A stretch of 64,000 nucleotides of DNA from Trichobilharzia regenti (lineage: Eukaryota > Platyhelminthes > Trematoda > Strigeidida > Schistosomatidae), in assembly GCA_944472135.2 (NCBI GenBank), contig OX235264.1, positions 121,301,809 through 121,365,808 on the forward strand, read 5' to 3'. Both the position numbers and the translations under genes were made by a program. Of the stretch, positions 21,270 through 33,500 are shown piece after piece; position 1 is the stretch's first letter, and each line of letters opens with the position of its first letter. Under the pieces are notes generated by a model. That model did no database searches. It saw only the letters and a program-made list of their open reading frames with translations, and had not been told where the DNA came from.

Positions 21270-21827
21270 ATGACAATAGATTCTCACCCTAAAATAAGTA
21301 ATGGGACATCATACTCTGTAGTCACCAGGGCTTCAGCCAAACTAGGCAAACAGGAGAAGGTGATCGACTCACGCATACCGGTCTTGAAGACCAGGGCTAA
21401 TATTCCCAGCTCGTACAGATTACCCATGTCGCCACAGTCCTACAGTGAAGCTGTGCAAAGTCAGCCAAGTGGATGTGGCTCCATCCCTGTTAACACGACT
21501 AGGTTAACAGAGCCGAGTGGGAAAATTGCACTAAGTGAGAACTTCATAACACCCATCCCCATGGTAGACCATGAAACAAGTAGGAAGGCCAAAAAGAAAC
21601 GTTCACGACGTCACAAGACGACAAGAACGCTCCCCAAGAAGGCAGACGACTGCAAAGTCTGCGCTTCTGTTGTCGAACAAGCAGACTCTGCTTTCGAATG
21701 TAACTTTTGCAACCGATGGGTGCATTGCAGATGCGACAATGGGGTACCAAAAGCATATTATCACTTTATGCGTAAAACCCATGCCAGTGGTTCTGGTACA
21801 TATGCCCGAGTTGCCGTCCTGATGTAG
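21270..21827 (+). pseudogene. CR1 copy B ORF1 (PHD-like zinc protein), N-terminal part
   Basis: 185 codons from ATG at 21270. After a Ser/Thr-rich leader come a basic segment (RKAKKKRSRRHKTTRTL, residues about 107-123) and a zinc-binding block CKVC...FECNFCNRWVHCRCDNG (about 130-162), which is the PHD/esterase-type zinc finger found in ORF1 of several CR1 families. ORF1 proteins of this kind bind RNA or chromatin with the element RNA; this role is inferred from the family. The frame breaks at 21827; homologous sequence goes on to 22597 in another frame (LGLDIQPVNLCRLYRG). Confidence 0.7.
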
Positions 21828-22578
21828 CCTCGCGTAGTCCTTTGAAAACTAAAGATGGCGCAGAAGTAGCGGGGAAAAATGTGAAATGTTCGACCCCCAA
21901 CAATCCGGAAATTAGTAAAAACGCGCGTAAACGGGGATATCGAAATCCCCACCGGTTAAACTTGTAACTCTTGACATAACCGCTCCAGACACAGAGGCTG
22001 GAGAGTCACGGGTTTCCGTCGTTGGAAAAAGACCCCTATCGTCTGCCAGTAATACCGGCCATAGCACTGAGACACAAAAATACCCAGTCGCACCAGTCAA
22101 ACCAAAACAGTCTTAAAGGTGATCACAAATGTGCGAGGACCGAGCCCTAGCCCACGCTTAGCAGATCAAACTGTGTAATCCTCTTTAATGTACCAGACTG
22201 TAGCAGTAGTCTGCTGAAAGATAGGACCCTATTTGATCAGGAACAGTGGTCCATCTTGTGTAGCACACTGGGCTTGGACATCCAACCAGTAAATCTATGC
22301 AGATTGTATAGGGGCACTGCTGCACCTGAAGGCAAATCATCCCCACTGAGGGTAACATTGGGCTCTACCGAGGATGTTGAAAAAGTGTTACTGGCTTCTC
22401 AAGTCCTTTCTATAGGGAGGGCCTGTAACATACGCGTTAAGCCAGACAGGCCGTGGAAGGAAAGACAAATGGCGAGGGAGTCGCCAGAGCTCATTCCTTC
22501 TGCCTCCATGGTTGTGCATGGCATTCCCGAACTGGTAACTGGGAACGCCTGCGAAAAGCATTGTCATGATGTACAACA

Positions 22579-23436
22579 ATGGAGATGGTTGGCATAGCCA
22601 ATATCAAGTCAACTACCCCCCAATGCGGGAAAGTGGTGAGACTGACTACCAGTTGCCTGTACAGTAATGTGAGAGGGCTAAGACGCAAAATAGCTGAACT
22701 TAGACACCTACAATCACAACTAAACTCCAAAATCATAATACTGACGGAAACCTGGCTAACCCCTACGGTGGCAGACAGCGAAGTCACTATAAATGATATG
22801 GTCCTAGTCAGGCGAGATAGGGACCTGAAAGAAGGAGGTGGAGTCGCCATATACGTCGACAAACAGCTCAGATGTGGTCACGCGATGGACCCTCCCCTCA
22901 TAGAGATCCCTGACTCCATATGGTGCCACTTCACCGTTGGGTACTGCAAATATCTAGTGGGCAGCATCTATCGATCACCTTCATGTGGAGCAGACCACAA
23001 CCAGGTACTGCTAAATACAATCTCAGAAACTCAAGACATGGGTTATGATCAAATTGTCATAGCTGGTGACTTCAATGCCCCATCTCTTAACTTGGTGTCG
23101 GGAAAAGCCCATGATAGATTTGATCGAAATCTGCTGCATACCATCAGGAAGGCTGGATTCACTGAAAATGTCAAGATGGATACTAGATGGGGCCCTGATG
23201 GGAAGTCTTCTAGACTGGATTACGTGCTCACTAGAGACCAGCTACTAGTGGAAAACGTTCAGATCACGACTCCCATAGGTAGTAGTGACCACGTGGTCAT
23301 AGTATTCGACATAGTCCTCCGCGAGCGCTTACAGTGGGACAATACACAGCCCTATCTGTGTTATAACAAAGCCAACTACACCAAAATGCGAAGACTTCTG
23401 TCTGAAGCAAATTGGCCTAAAAATGGACAGAGCTAA
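22579..23436 (+). pseudogene. CR1 copy B endonuclease domain (ORF2 start)
   Basis: 285-codon open frame with the apurinic-type endonuclease of non-LTR elements: ILTETWLTP (metal-binding Glu, residue about 56), LVGSIYRSPS, VIAGDFNAPSLNL (Asp/Asn pair, about 157-160), SSRLDYVLTRD (about 213-220) and GSSDHVVIVFD (catalytic SDH, about 235-239). All main active-site residues are present. It would nick the target site so that the RT can prime from it. The ORF ends by a frameshift at 23436 in the linker before the RT. ORF2 overlaps the ORF1 tail by about 20 bases. Confidence 0.8.
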
Positions 23437-23624
23437 CAGTAGAAGAACACTGGAGAGTGGTAAAGGAAATCATTCACCAGGCGGTCTCAGACACTGTTCC
23501 TTTAGTCACACCAAAAACTAGGAAGCAACGATCACGGCTAAAAAGGGGGACACAACGCCTTCTGTAGGCGAAGCGAAAAGCCTGGTTCGCGTGGCGACGA
23601 TCGAAGAGTCAACCCGAATATGAA

Positions 23625-24557
23625 GTGTACCTTGAACTCAGGAATCGATGTAACATACGAGTCCGGAGCGATAGAAGGACATTTCAGGGAAACGTCGCCA
23701 ATAAACTACCCGTGAACCCCAAAAGTCTATACAGGTTTATGTCCGAAAGAAAACCGACCAACCAGGGAGCATGCAATCTAGTGGGTTCTGATGGGAAATC
23801 TCTTACTAGTCTTGAAATGGCAGAGACATTCAGCCTAGCCTTTCACAGGCAACTAAATAGTAACGAGGATATTACCCCCACAGAACATCCAGATTACATC
23901 GCAAAACCAACACGCGAAAACCTGCTGGGTACATTTCAAATTACCCCGGCTATGGTACTTGCAATGCAGTGCTCAGAAAGTCTCTGCCAACCCCTAAGTG
24001 ATCTGTTCCAACACTCCCTTGATGTAGGAAAACTTCCATGTGAATGGAAACGAGGAATCCTATCCCCTATCTTCAAGGGTGGTGACCGGCAGAATGCGAC
24101 CAGTTACAGACCAGTTGCTCTACTTCCAGTGATATCGAAGATATTGGAAAGTCTCATTGACGACCACATGAGAAAATACTTCGATGGGACTAACCTTCTT
24201 CACGAAGCACAGCACGGTTTCAGGAGGGGAAGATCCTGCGTGACGAATCTTCTACTAGCCTGGAACGATTGGACACTATCCTGGGACGAAAAGGTACCAG
24301 CCCACGTGATCTTTCTCGACTTTGCGAAAGCATTCGACACAGTTCACCATGGTCTGCTTCTTCACAAAATAAGCAAGGCGGGTGTTTCTGGAGCACTTCT
24401 CGCATGGCTGATAGATTACTTAGGTGAGAGAGAATTCTGCACCAAAGTCAACCGCATCCGATCATCCTGGCACACCTCGGCATCAGGGGTTCCTCAGGGT
24501 TCTATCCTAGGGCCGTTGATGTTTTTGATTTTTATCAATGACCTGCCCCCCAACTAA
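23625..24557 (+). pseudogene. CR1 copy B reverse transcriptase, palm
   Basis: 310 codons: RFMSERKPTNQGACN, a deletion near residue 107, then WKRGILSPIFKGGDRQNATS, YRPVALLPVISKILESLI, EAQHGFRRGRSCVTNLLLA, VIFLDFAKAFDTVHHG (motif A, catalytic Asp) and SASGVPQGSILGPLMFLIFI (motif B). A stop follows at 24557 through a one-base shift; the YADD motif (24572-24590) is in the next frame. Activity is therefore lost unless the shift is an assembly error. Confidence 0.8.
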
Positions 24558-24631
24558 ACTGCTCTGCGCTTCTTTACGCTGACGACGTAAAGATTTGGAG
24601 AGCAATAAACTCATCGGAAGACTCAGACAGA

Positions 24632-25402
24632 TTGCAGGCTGACCTGCAAACTCTGGGAAACCGGGCTCTGGCTAACGGAATGCCTTTCAATCTAAAGAAG
24701 TGCAAAGTAGTGCAACTTCATTCCGGCAGGTCACAGAGTGTAAATTACACCCTTGGTGGCCAGAACTTGAGTTGTGTTCCATCAGAGCGAGATCTAGGTC
24801 TTATTCTAACAGAAAAGCTAGACACCAGTGGAAATTACTCGAGGGACGTCGCCAAAGCCTACGCAACTTTACACTTTATGCATAGGCAGCTGGGAGCTCT
24901 CACTCCCGAACTGTTCTTAAGGTTATATAAGGCATATGTGAGGCCACACCTTGAGGTGCATAATATCATTGCACCTCCGCTACTCAAAAGGGATGCTAAC
25001 ATTCTAGAAAGTGTCCAGAGACGAGCGACAAAATGGGTGATCGGCCTCCGCAACAAATCATATGAGGAACGACTAAAGAAATTAGGTCTTTTCACACTTA
25101 GTTACCGTAGGCACAGGGGAGACCTCATCACCGTCTACCAGATCCTAAATGACCAGGCCCACCCAAATAAAAGCATCCTGCCATTAAGTGATTATAGGCT
25201 TCCACGAGGTAACCCGCTAAGGATAGCACACCAGAGACCAAAGACTCGAGTGCGATCACATTTCTTTTCGCTTCGTGTTTGCCGTCTCTGGAACGCTTTA
25301 CCGGCGGCCGTGACTACAGCGCCATCTCTGGAGATTTTTAAGCGGAAGCTAGACAATCATGCAGAAATGCAAGGTTTGTGTCTCAATGGCTTATCCTCAT
25401 AA
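24632..25402 (+). pseudogene. CR1 copy B reverse transcriptase, thumb and C-terminal end
   Basis: 256 codons after the frameshift. The SALLYADDVKIWRAI block just upstream (24563-24607) belongs to the same frame. Then come PFNLKKCKVVQLHSG, LGLILTEKLDTSGNY, LRLYKAYVRPHLEV, RRATKWVIGL and SLRVCRLWNALPAAV, the conserved end of CR1/Jockey-type ORF2. The stop at 25400-25402 is probably the natural one. Confidence 0.75.
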
Positions 25403-25904
25403 AACTTGAAACCACACTGTCAATGGATAAGCGTACAAACTAAATCCCCACGACCTATTCTGCCTTCTCTCACTCTATCTTTTCCTTAGGTCACCTTTAT
25501 TATTCCACTTATCTCAACCTATATTATCTACACTACAACCTATTATTTTTATTATTATTATTATTATTACTACTCTGCTTTTATGACTACACCGAATGAC
25601 CAACGGGAGTTAGGTCAAACTCCATTCACGGCAGCAATACAGTCCTAACATACTGCATACTACAAACCACATCTCGACCAATCCCCGCACCACTCCTCTT
25701 GGAGTCTACCAGAGCTAAAGCAGTCGAGTGGCGGGACTTACTACGCAGAAGCTCACCGAAGATCTAGAACCTCTACCTCACAATCAAGAAGCGAGCTCAA
25801 AGAAATCACTGGTTTGTACTAGCTCGTAATCAGGATATTGGATATTGGACAGTGGATTTGGATAATGTAAGGAGTTCGGCCACCGCGCGAATTTTGTAAA
25901 TTGC

Positions 25905-26181
25905 GTGTTATACGCTCCAAAAGTCTACAGATTAACTTTAAATCAGTTTATTCTGATCGAAGTTAGTTTTCGTTTTAGTTTCCAGTCTATTAAATTATAG
26001 GAACTTGTGTTCTGATAACTTAATAGTTATATATACAGTTATATATATAGTTATGTATAACTGTTAAGTTAACAGAACACAAGTTCCTATAATTTAATAG
26101 ACTGGAAACTAAAACGAAAACTAACTTCGATCAGAATAAACTGATTTAAAGTTAATCTGTAGACTTTGGAGCGTATAACAC
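25905..26181. repeat. Long near-perfect palindrome (about 277 bp)
   Basis: Left arm 25905-26030 (GTGTTATACGCTCCAAAAGT...) is the reverse complement of right arm 26052-26181 (...ACTTTGGAGCGTATAACAC) with only a few differences (one A indel, small changes near the centre). The centre is AT-rich (TTATATATACAGTTATATAT). There is no open frame. It could be a foldback/MITE-like element or an inverted duplication of unique DNA. Confidence 0.85.
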
Positions 26182-26499
26182 AACAAAAGGCAAAACTAAA
26201 CAAGATCGTGTGAAATTCACTCACTTTTGGAAGTTTTCGCGGTAGGCAAGTAGGGTTACATTATGGATGGTTTGGGAGTTTTAAATATCATTGGAATAGC
26301 ACAAAGAATTTCAAGTAGTGTTGATGAACTTCCTGAAATCACACTAATCTTACCTGGAGACCTGCTCCTAGGTGTTATATAACACCTAGTTTCCCCTACT
26401 TCTGAATTGATGGAGTTATTATTCTTCCTAAATCGTGTGCTCTGGCAGTTGCATGCCGGATGCTCATGGTTACACACTTCGTTTTATTGATTGGGAGGG
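26182..26499. other. No gene seen
   Basis: Contains a short palindrome AGGTGTTATATAACACCT at 26371-26388. An antisense frame here has no recognised domain. Confidence 0.3.
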
Positions 26500-27000
26500 G
26501 AGTCCATTACTTTAAATAATCAGATTGTCGAGCTCTCTTTGTTGCATAAGCATATCACTGTCATCCTTAAGGATTCTCCAGATTTTCAGGTCATCTCTGT
26601 AGAGAACCATAGGAGATCCCAAATAATTCGTTTTAATATAATATAAATAATAAAGGATCGAGTACAATCAATACCTTGTGGTACAAAGTATCGTTTTTCA
26701 TCATGAAGTGTTTCGAGTTGATCTTGAATTTGTGGCTTTTTTCCCTACAAAGAAATTCTTTGAGCCAGTTAAGCGGATGGATTGAAAACGTTCCAATTTC
26801 CTACTGTGTTAGTTCACTATAGTGTTCTACCGCACTGCTCCACCCACAACGATTCAGGAATAGTTGAACTTCGAATTTTTCCACCAGATAAAAACCCTTG
26901 AGTGGTAAGGTTTTTCCTGCCGTCGTCACAACTCCCTTTACTTCACTGCACTTCAGTAGACTGTTTCTTGAGTCTTTTAAGTTTATGCATACACGCACGT
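26500..27000 (-). pseudogene. Non-LTR reverse transcriptase fragment, strongly decayed
   Basis: The minus strand contains, in broken frames, DDLKIWRILKDDSD (equivalent to the YADD-LKIWR motif C block) preceded by LFGISYGSLQR and a degraded L..G.DCT.S motif B region. This matches the palm of CR1-like RTs. No other domain can be followed. Confidence 0.45.
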
Positions 27001-27380
27001 AAATCTCCTATCTCCTGAGAGTGTGGAAAGCTATTGTGTGATGTTAAGTACCAGGCCTTCGAGTGTGGAACCTCAATGGGAGGCGACGTGTTGGGTGTGG
27101 GTCCTTGGGTGGGCGAATATGAAGCTAAAAGTAGGCTGAAATAAAGATGTTTCTATTGAAGCCCTATTTTCCTCCTGGAACCTAAGGGAATAATAATGAA
27201 GAATAGACTGCTTGGTGTTATCATCCGTCTAATGACTCTTGCACAACTTTTTCAGCATAATCAATGTTCTAACATATTTCCGACATTTCTTTATTTCTTC
27301 CTCCACTAGCTTGCTGTTTTAAGTCATCATCATAATCAACTTCTGCCCTCCCCTCTCAAAGTCCATTTCAATTATGTGGT
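27001..27380 (+). other. Upstream region of the MUTYH-like gene
   Basis: No gene or clear promoter element seen. An in-frame TAA at 27333-27335 precedes the ATG at 27381. AATAAAGATG at 27141 may be the end of an unrelated repeat. Confidence 0.3.
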
Positions 27381-27527
27381 ATGTTTCAATATTTAAAAAA
27401 TCGAATTATTCATCGCATTCTCTACAGTTCAATACATTCATTCACGTCCAGTGAAATTAAGAGAGCGCGAGAAGCTTTACTCCTGTGGTATGATAAGTGT
27501 AAACGTGATCTACCATGGCGTCAAATG
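27381..27527 (+). CDS. MUTYH: MUTYH exon 1
   Basis: 49 codons, from the first ATG after an in-frame stop at 27333. The leader [17 protein letters not shown] is basic and hydrophobic, which suggests mitochondrial import. It ends with DLPWRQM at CAAATG|GTACGTGT; the next intron is 46 nt. Confidence 0.85.
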
Positions 27528-30500
27528 GTACGTGTGTGTGTGTGTCTTTAGCCTTAAAATCTGATCCTAATAGGCATTAGATCCAGATCCAAATATTCGT
27601 GGTTATGCTGGTATGTTCAGTTCTTCTCCTTCTTGTTATTATTATTACTATTGAGCCAAGAATATCCTTTTCAATAATTTCCTCCTTTTCTGGCTGTATT
27701 TTTATATGTGTATATGTTTATAAACACAGAGTATTCCAGAATAGTAGCCAATAACAATATTAGTAGGCTTTGGATAAATTGACTTCTGAAGACTATCGTC
27801 TTCTAGGCGTTGCATGACAATGTCGAGGAAGTGAAACTTTTCATCACTTTCATGTTACATAGGTAAACTCACTATTGGTGTGTGCATCATTGAATAATCT
27901 GGGTAAGTGTGAAGCATGATTTTCATTGTTGCACACTATAAATGTGTCATCAATATATCGACAGTAGGACGTTGTTTCGTCGATTGCATACTTCAAGTTT
28001 GTTGTTTCAAGGTTGGACGTGAATATATATCTGCTAAAACAGGGCTAAGTGGACTACCCATAGCTGATACATCATCTATTTGGCGGTAAAGAGTGTTGTC
28101 AAATTGGAATTGAACATCCATGGTACACATAAGCAGTAGGCATCTGAATTCCGACTCTGTAAGTGGGAGAAAATCAAACTGCTGACAAATGATCTCAAAA
28201 GTTTCGTTGATTGGAATCATTGTGTGAACAAGGAGGTGGCATCGAATGACACCATGAATTTATTAAAAACGTTCATTTGGTTCACACATCCGGCGAAATG
28301 AAATGAGTCTTTCATTGTGTGCACGGCTAGCCGTTGACGAATAGGTTCCAACTTCTCCGTCAGCCAACGTGCAACCTTATGTTGGGGCGAGTTGATCATC
28401 GAAAGTATAGGTCTCAGGGGGACTTGTTTATTGTGTATCTTCGGAAGGCCATGTGTGGCAAGGGGAATAAATGTATGAAGCAATATGTGTTTTTTAAATA
28501 ATATCAATTTGCTTAGTAAGGTCACCATGCAAATACAGTTTATTTTAGATACTTAAATTATAATAATGTTAAAATAATAGCAAATAGAATATCAACTAAA
28601 GTTAAGGAAATTTCTGCAAAAAATTGAGGATCATTAGAACCTTGATGGCCAGCGGGGAAAGGATAATGTCTGTACTAACTTCTTTTGGAAACATAAATTA
28701 GGATTCGTAATGTGGATCGCGACAGCCAGTCTCAGCAATATTCAGTAGTCGAACTCTTGAGGCGAAGTTGAGATTTATCTGAAAAAGAGAAGACGTTCAG
28801 CGAAGAGACTGTTTTCGCCGGCGAATTCATCCACATAGCTGTTCAATTGCATTTATATATAATTATTTCGTGTGTGTGTGTACATGAGGTTTGTCAAGTT
28901 TAGAGAATTAATCAGGTAATATAAGGAATTAATATAGAAACAAGGTTAATTAGACGTCAACTAAAGTAAGATTGAGTTAGTTAGTGAGTTAGATGACGTA
29001 ATATAATTGACTAAAATGTCTCAACTTAGGTCGGGGTAGCAACAGATATAATTACAGGTAGTGACTAAGTAGAAGTAGGGTCTGTCTGTCTGTCTGTTTT
29101 CGACATAGAACTTTGCACAAATGTGCGGAAGTTCAAGTCGCCGCACTCCGTGTAGCACGCGAAGCAAGAGAAGAAAGTACAAGAAAAGCATAATAGAAAC
29201 AGTGAGCAGAGGGGTGAGACAAAGGAGGAGTATTGACGAAAAACAAAACAGTTTCATAGGAAATCATAAGTCACAAGGAGTGGATGCATCTGCGATAGCC
29301 ACTGAGAACGATTTTGAGCCATGTCACCAATTGTTTCCAACCATTGGTTTTTACCGTCCCGAGGAACCCAACCTGGAAGTCTCCACCTTCCTACGTGGCT
29401 TAGACCAACTTTTGTGGATTTCATTGACTGGTGCCAAGTTTTTGTTTGACCGCCGCTAGCTTTTTTCCAGCCTGACCCTACATCCGCTAATAATGCTCGT
29501 CGAGGGAGGCGATAACTAGGCATACGTAGCACATGTGCTAACCATCTCAGTCGATGTAACTTCACGACTTCGTCGATTGATTTCCCCTGTTTACCTAGAA
29601 CTCGACGCCTAACCTCAATGTTGCTCACCTTATTATACCACTTCACACGGGAAAGACAGCTAGTCTCGTGGGTATTGTAAAAATAAAAATTATACAAATG
29701 AATAATTTTGGGTTTAAAATGTCAAGTGGGTCAAGTGGAAACAATTCAGAGTGAGAATAGTAATAATAATAATAAAAATAATCGAAGTAATAAGGGAAAA
29801 GCATATAGAATAACTAAATAAACAAAATAAATAAATGTCTATCCCTCTGCAGCCAAGCCAGAAGTAGGGATTGTACATACTTCTTTTGCACACAAAGGTC
29901 TGGCTTAAAGTCATGAATTGCCAAGGCCTCAGCTGTCTTTAGAAGTCTGTAGCGAAGAAAACGCGGGAAGTTAGCATGAATTTCATATATGATCTTGAAA
30001 TCATTGTCAGGGTTGACCGAGTGACAGAAGTCGATCAGATGTTCCAGAATAGAGCTTCGCACACACTTCCTTTCTCCCTTGTAAAACCAAGCTGGAATAT
30101 GTTCTCGTATCCGTGTGGAGAGCGTTGTCTGACTATGGCCAATGTACCTTGCTCCACAAAAGCAGGTGAACTGTTAGATGCACATGGAGGCGGTCAGACG
30201 GGGGAGCTTATCTTTTACAGAGGTAGAGAACAATTTGCGGCTCGTGAACGTCATATGTAATCTAGCTGTAGGGAACGTCTTACTAACTGATTTTTGAGCA
30301 TATCTGAATCTTGATCACCTTTGAATTCCAAGTTCATGAATAAGGTTTTCTTTGGAACTGAGTCGGTGACCAGTTTAGACTGTTTATCTTTCATGTTGCT
30401 GTCAATAAATCGGTTAGGGTAACCGTTTTCTGTGAGTGTGGCTTTCAAGAAATCAAGTTCTGAGTCAACGCAATCAGAACTACAAATTTTCCTTATCCTA

Positions 30501-33500
30501 AAGCAGAGTGAATGGATTAAATTCCTTTTCCTGGAAATAGGCACCCAACTGTAAAAATTAGTTAGTTGTCCGTTCCATGGACGTTTCCGGTGGATATTGT
30601 GAATATTGTGTTCTTAATCTAAAATATTCGATGTATGTAAACACATATATGTATATAATTGTGGAGCCAGAAGAGGTGAAAATTATCGAAAAGGATATTC
30701 TTTGTTGGCTTAATTATTTTGTGTTTTATAGATGTCTAAATGAATATTTTAGCTTTATTCTTCTTCTTATTTCTATTGTCATGTATATTTTTTTATTTTT
30801 AGTTTGGGTATCCGAAGTTATGCTGCAGCAGACACAAGTGAAAACTGTTATCGACTATTATAATCGATGGATGCAGGTTTGTTTTGTACACCAACCTATT
30901 CTTGTTTCGTTACTTTTTAGAAATGGCCTAATGTCGAGGAATTGGCATCCGCCGCCTTAGATGTATGTTTGAGTAATAATATTTAGCTGATTTTAGATGA
31001 TGAACACAGGATGTTAATTCTATTTGGTCTGGTCTAGGTTATTATTCTAGAGCTCGTCTATTACATGAAGGTGCAAAAAAGGTTCGATAACTTTTAAATC
31101 AATTTATCACACACACACAAATATATGTGTAGATTGTTAATGAATGTAATGGAAATCTACCGCAGACAGCAGAAGCATTGAAGTCTACACTACCTGGTGT
31201 TGGAAGATACACAGCTGGCGCTATATCAAGCATTGCATTCAATCAGGTATGGATGTATGTATGTGTATATATTTTTTACATGTTCATTATTTATTATTAT
31301 TTCCTTTAATTCCTAGAGGAACATAGGGTTTCGCCGCGCGTCTCCATTGAGTTCGGTTCTCTGCTAGAGTTTTCACCTGGGTCCAAGTTTGCCCACATGT
31401 TTTCATCTCCTCTTTATATGACCTCCTCCAAGTCACCCTTGGACGACTACCGACTTGCCGCTCCCTTTTTGGGTTCCACTCGAACAATGGTTTGTTTAGT
31501 GATGTTACATGATGGTTTCCTCAGCGTATGGCCAATCCACCTCCATTTTTTCCTGCCTGTTTGTTGCACAATCGGCTCCTGCTGGGTTGATTCGCTCCCA
31601 GAGATCCCTGTTGCTAATCTTTTCTGGCCGGCCATCTGATCTTGAGTATTGAGCGAAGACAACTAGCTGTTGATGAAGGTCTGTAGTTAGTTTGAGGTGC
31701 TCTTTATGACACGCCAAGTCTCTGATCCGCATAGTAGCACTGACTCCACTTGGGAGTTGAAAATCCGGATCTTCTTTTTGATGCTGAGCGATGTTGACCT
31801 CCACACAGACTTGAGAGTAATGAAAACTTGTCTCGCTTTTCTGATTCTTGCTTTAATATCGTCGTCAGTTCCGCATGTATTTGAAACGATGCTTACCAGG
31901 TCGGTGGGTAGGTCAAGGAGGTTGTTTCTTTCAGGTTCCTCCCATTTATGCTGATTGTTACTGTTGGCCAGGAATCTTCATCACATGCCCCTGTTATCTC
32001 TGTGTTCACCTGAAGGCCTGTCTTCTCTGGATGCTTCTTCTGCCAATTTGTTGCTTTTCACTTGCATATATTCCAGTTTGTGGGAAATCAAACATATATA
32101 CGTCATCGGCGAAGTCCAGATACTGCAAGTTTTTTGTGTGAGTCCATTTTCTGCCTGTTTCCCCATTGCTCGTTGTCTGTCGCATTATTCAATCTACTGC
32201 AATCAGGAAAATCATTGGCGACAGGAGGCGGCCTTCGAAGGATTCCGTAAGTTTCCCGTTGTGGATTACTTGGCATGCAGCATTGTCGTACAACTGTTGG
32301 ATGAGATGTATAATAGTCGGCGGCACCCCGTGGTAGTAGGAAAGTAGTTGCCAAATCACCTCTCGATCGACGCTATCTTCTGAAGGTCTCTTCAAAGTCT
32401 ATGAAGTTGATATAGAGAGGTGACTGCCATTCCCGAACTTTGCTCAATGATGATCCGTAGTGTGGCGATTTGATCAGTACACGACTTGTTTCTCCTGAAT
32501 CCAGTCTGTTCCGGTCGGATGTTTATACATAATTAATTAATAAGAATTTATTGTTTTTTGTTAGATAGTTAGTTCTGCAAAGTTTTGTCTGACACCCTTC
32601 CCTCACCCAACCTTAGATACATTCGTATCAGCTTTCATGGAATGATGGTTGTAAACCAAATCTCAGCATGATTGATGATGCAAAAGGCCTAGTGTGTGTG
32701 TGTGGCATTTGTCAACATATATCATCTCTAGCGTCGACGTGATATCTGGCTATCGGTCAAAGGGTGTGTATGTATGCATTGCGTAGTAATTAGCTCTTCC
32801 CTTCCTTATGGTTGTGAGATGTCATTGTGAGAGTAGTAGCTATGAAAAGGCTAGTTTTCTCTGACCACGGATGTTTGCGTTCTGTCCCCCGTGTTAAATG
32901 GTGAGCAGTAATAAAGTGAGGCTTATAACTGCTAGATAAGGAAGGGAAGACGATTGATGAGTTTGTGAAAGGACACATGTTGTGTATGCTGGGCCATTGC
33001 CTTCGTCGACAAACAAGGCTACCACCTGGCATGAGATTGAGTTGCATACGGCTTAGAGGTGATCAAGCTAAAATCTGATATCCATCCATGAGGACTTTGA
33101 CAGTTGGTTTGACTGACTCGTTTCAACATAGAACAACTTTACATCCATGTGCAGCAGTTCGAGTCGCCACACTCCCTCTTTGTAGCAAGCAAAGCAAGAA
33201 AAGAAATGCAAAATGGAGACAATAAAGACAGACATGAGGCAAAAAGAACAGTAATAACGAAGAACAAAATGGTTTTGTTGGGTATTATAAGTCACAAGGA
33301 GTGGATGCATTTGCGCCAGCTATCACCGAGAACGATTTTGAGCCATATCACCAATTTCCTCCAACCTTCATTGTTTCTTATCGTCTCGAGGACCCCAACC
33401 AGTCTACACCTTCCTACGTGGCTGGCTGCCCTAAACCGACTGTTGTGGATTTCATTGACTGATGAAGACAGGTTTTGGTTTAACCAGTAATGGCTGTCTC

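Larger units (their letters stand above)
20863..25810 (+). mobile_element. CR1-clade retrotransposon copy B, near full length
   Basis: The order is 5' UTR (20863-21269), ORF1 (21270-22600), endonuclease (22579-23436), RT (23625-24557 and 24570-25402) and a 3' UTR with a TTA-rich tract near 25545. Frames are long with few breaks, so this is much younger than copy A. The reading frame is lost near 21825 (ORF1), at 23436, in 23570-23625 and at 24557. No clear poly-A or target repeats. Same orientation as copy A. Confidence 0.8.
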
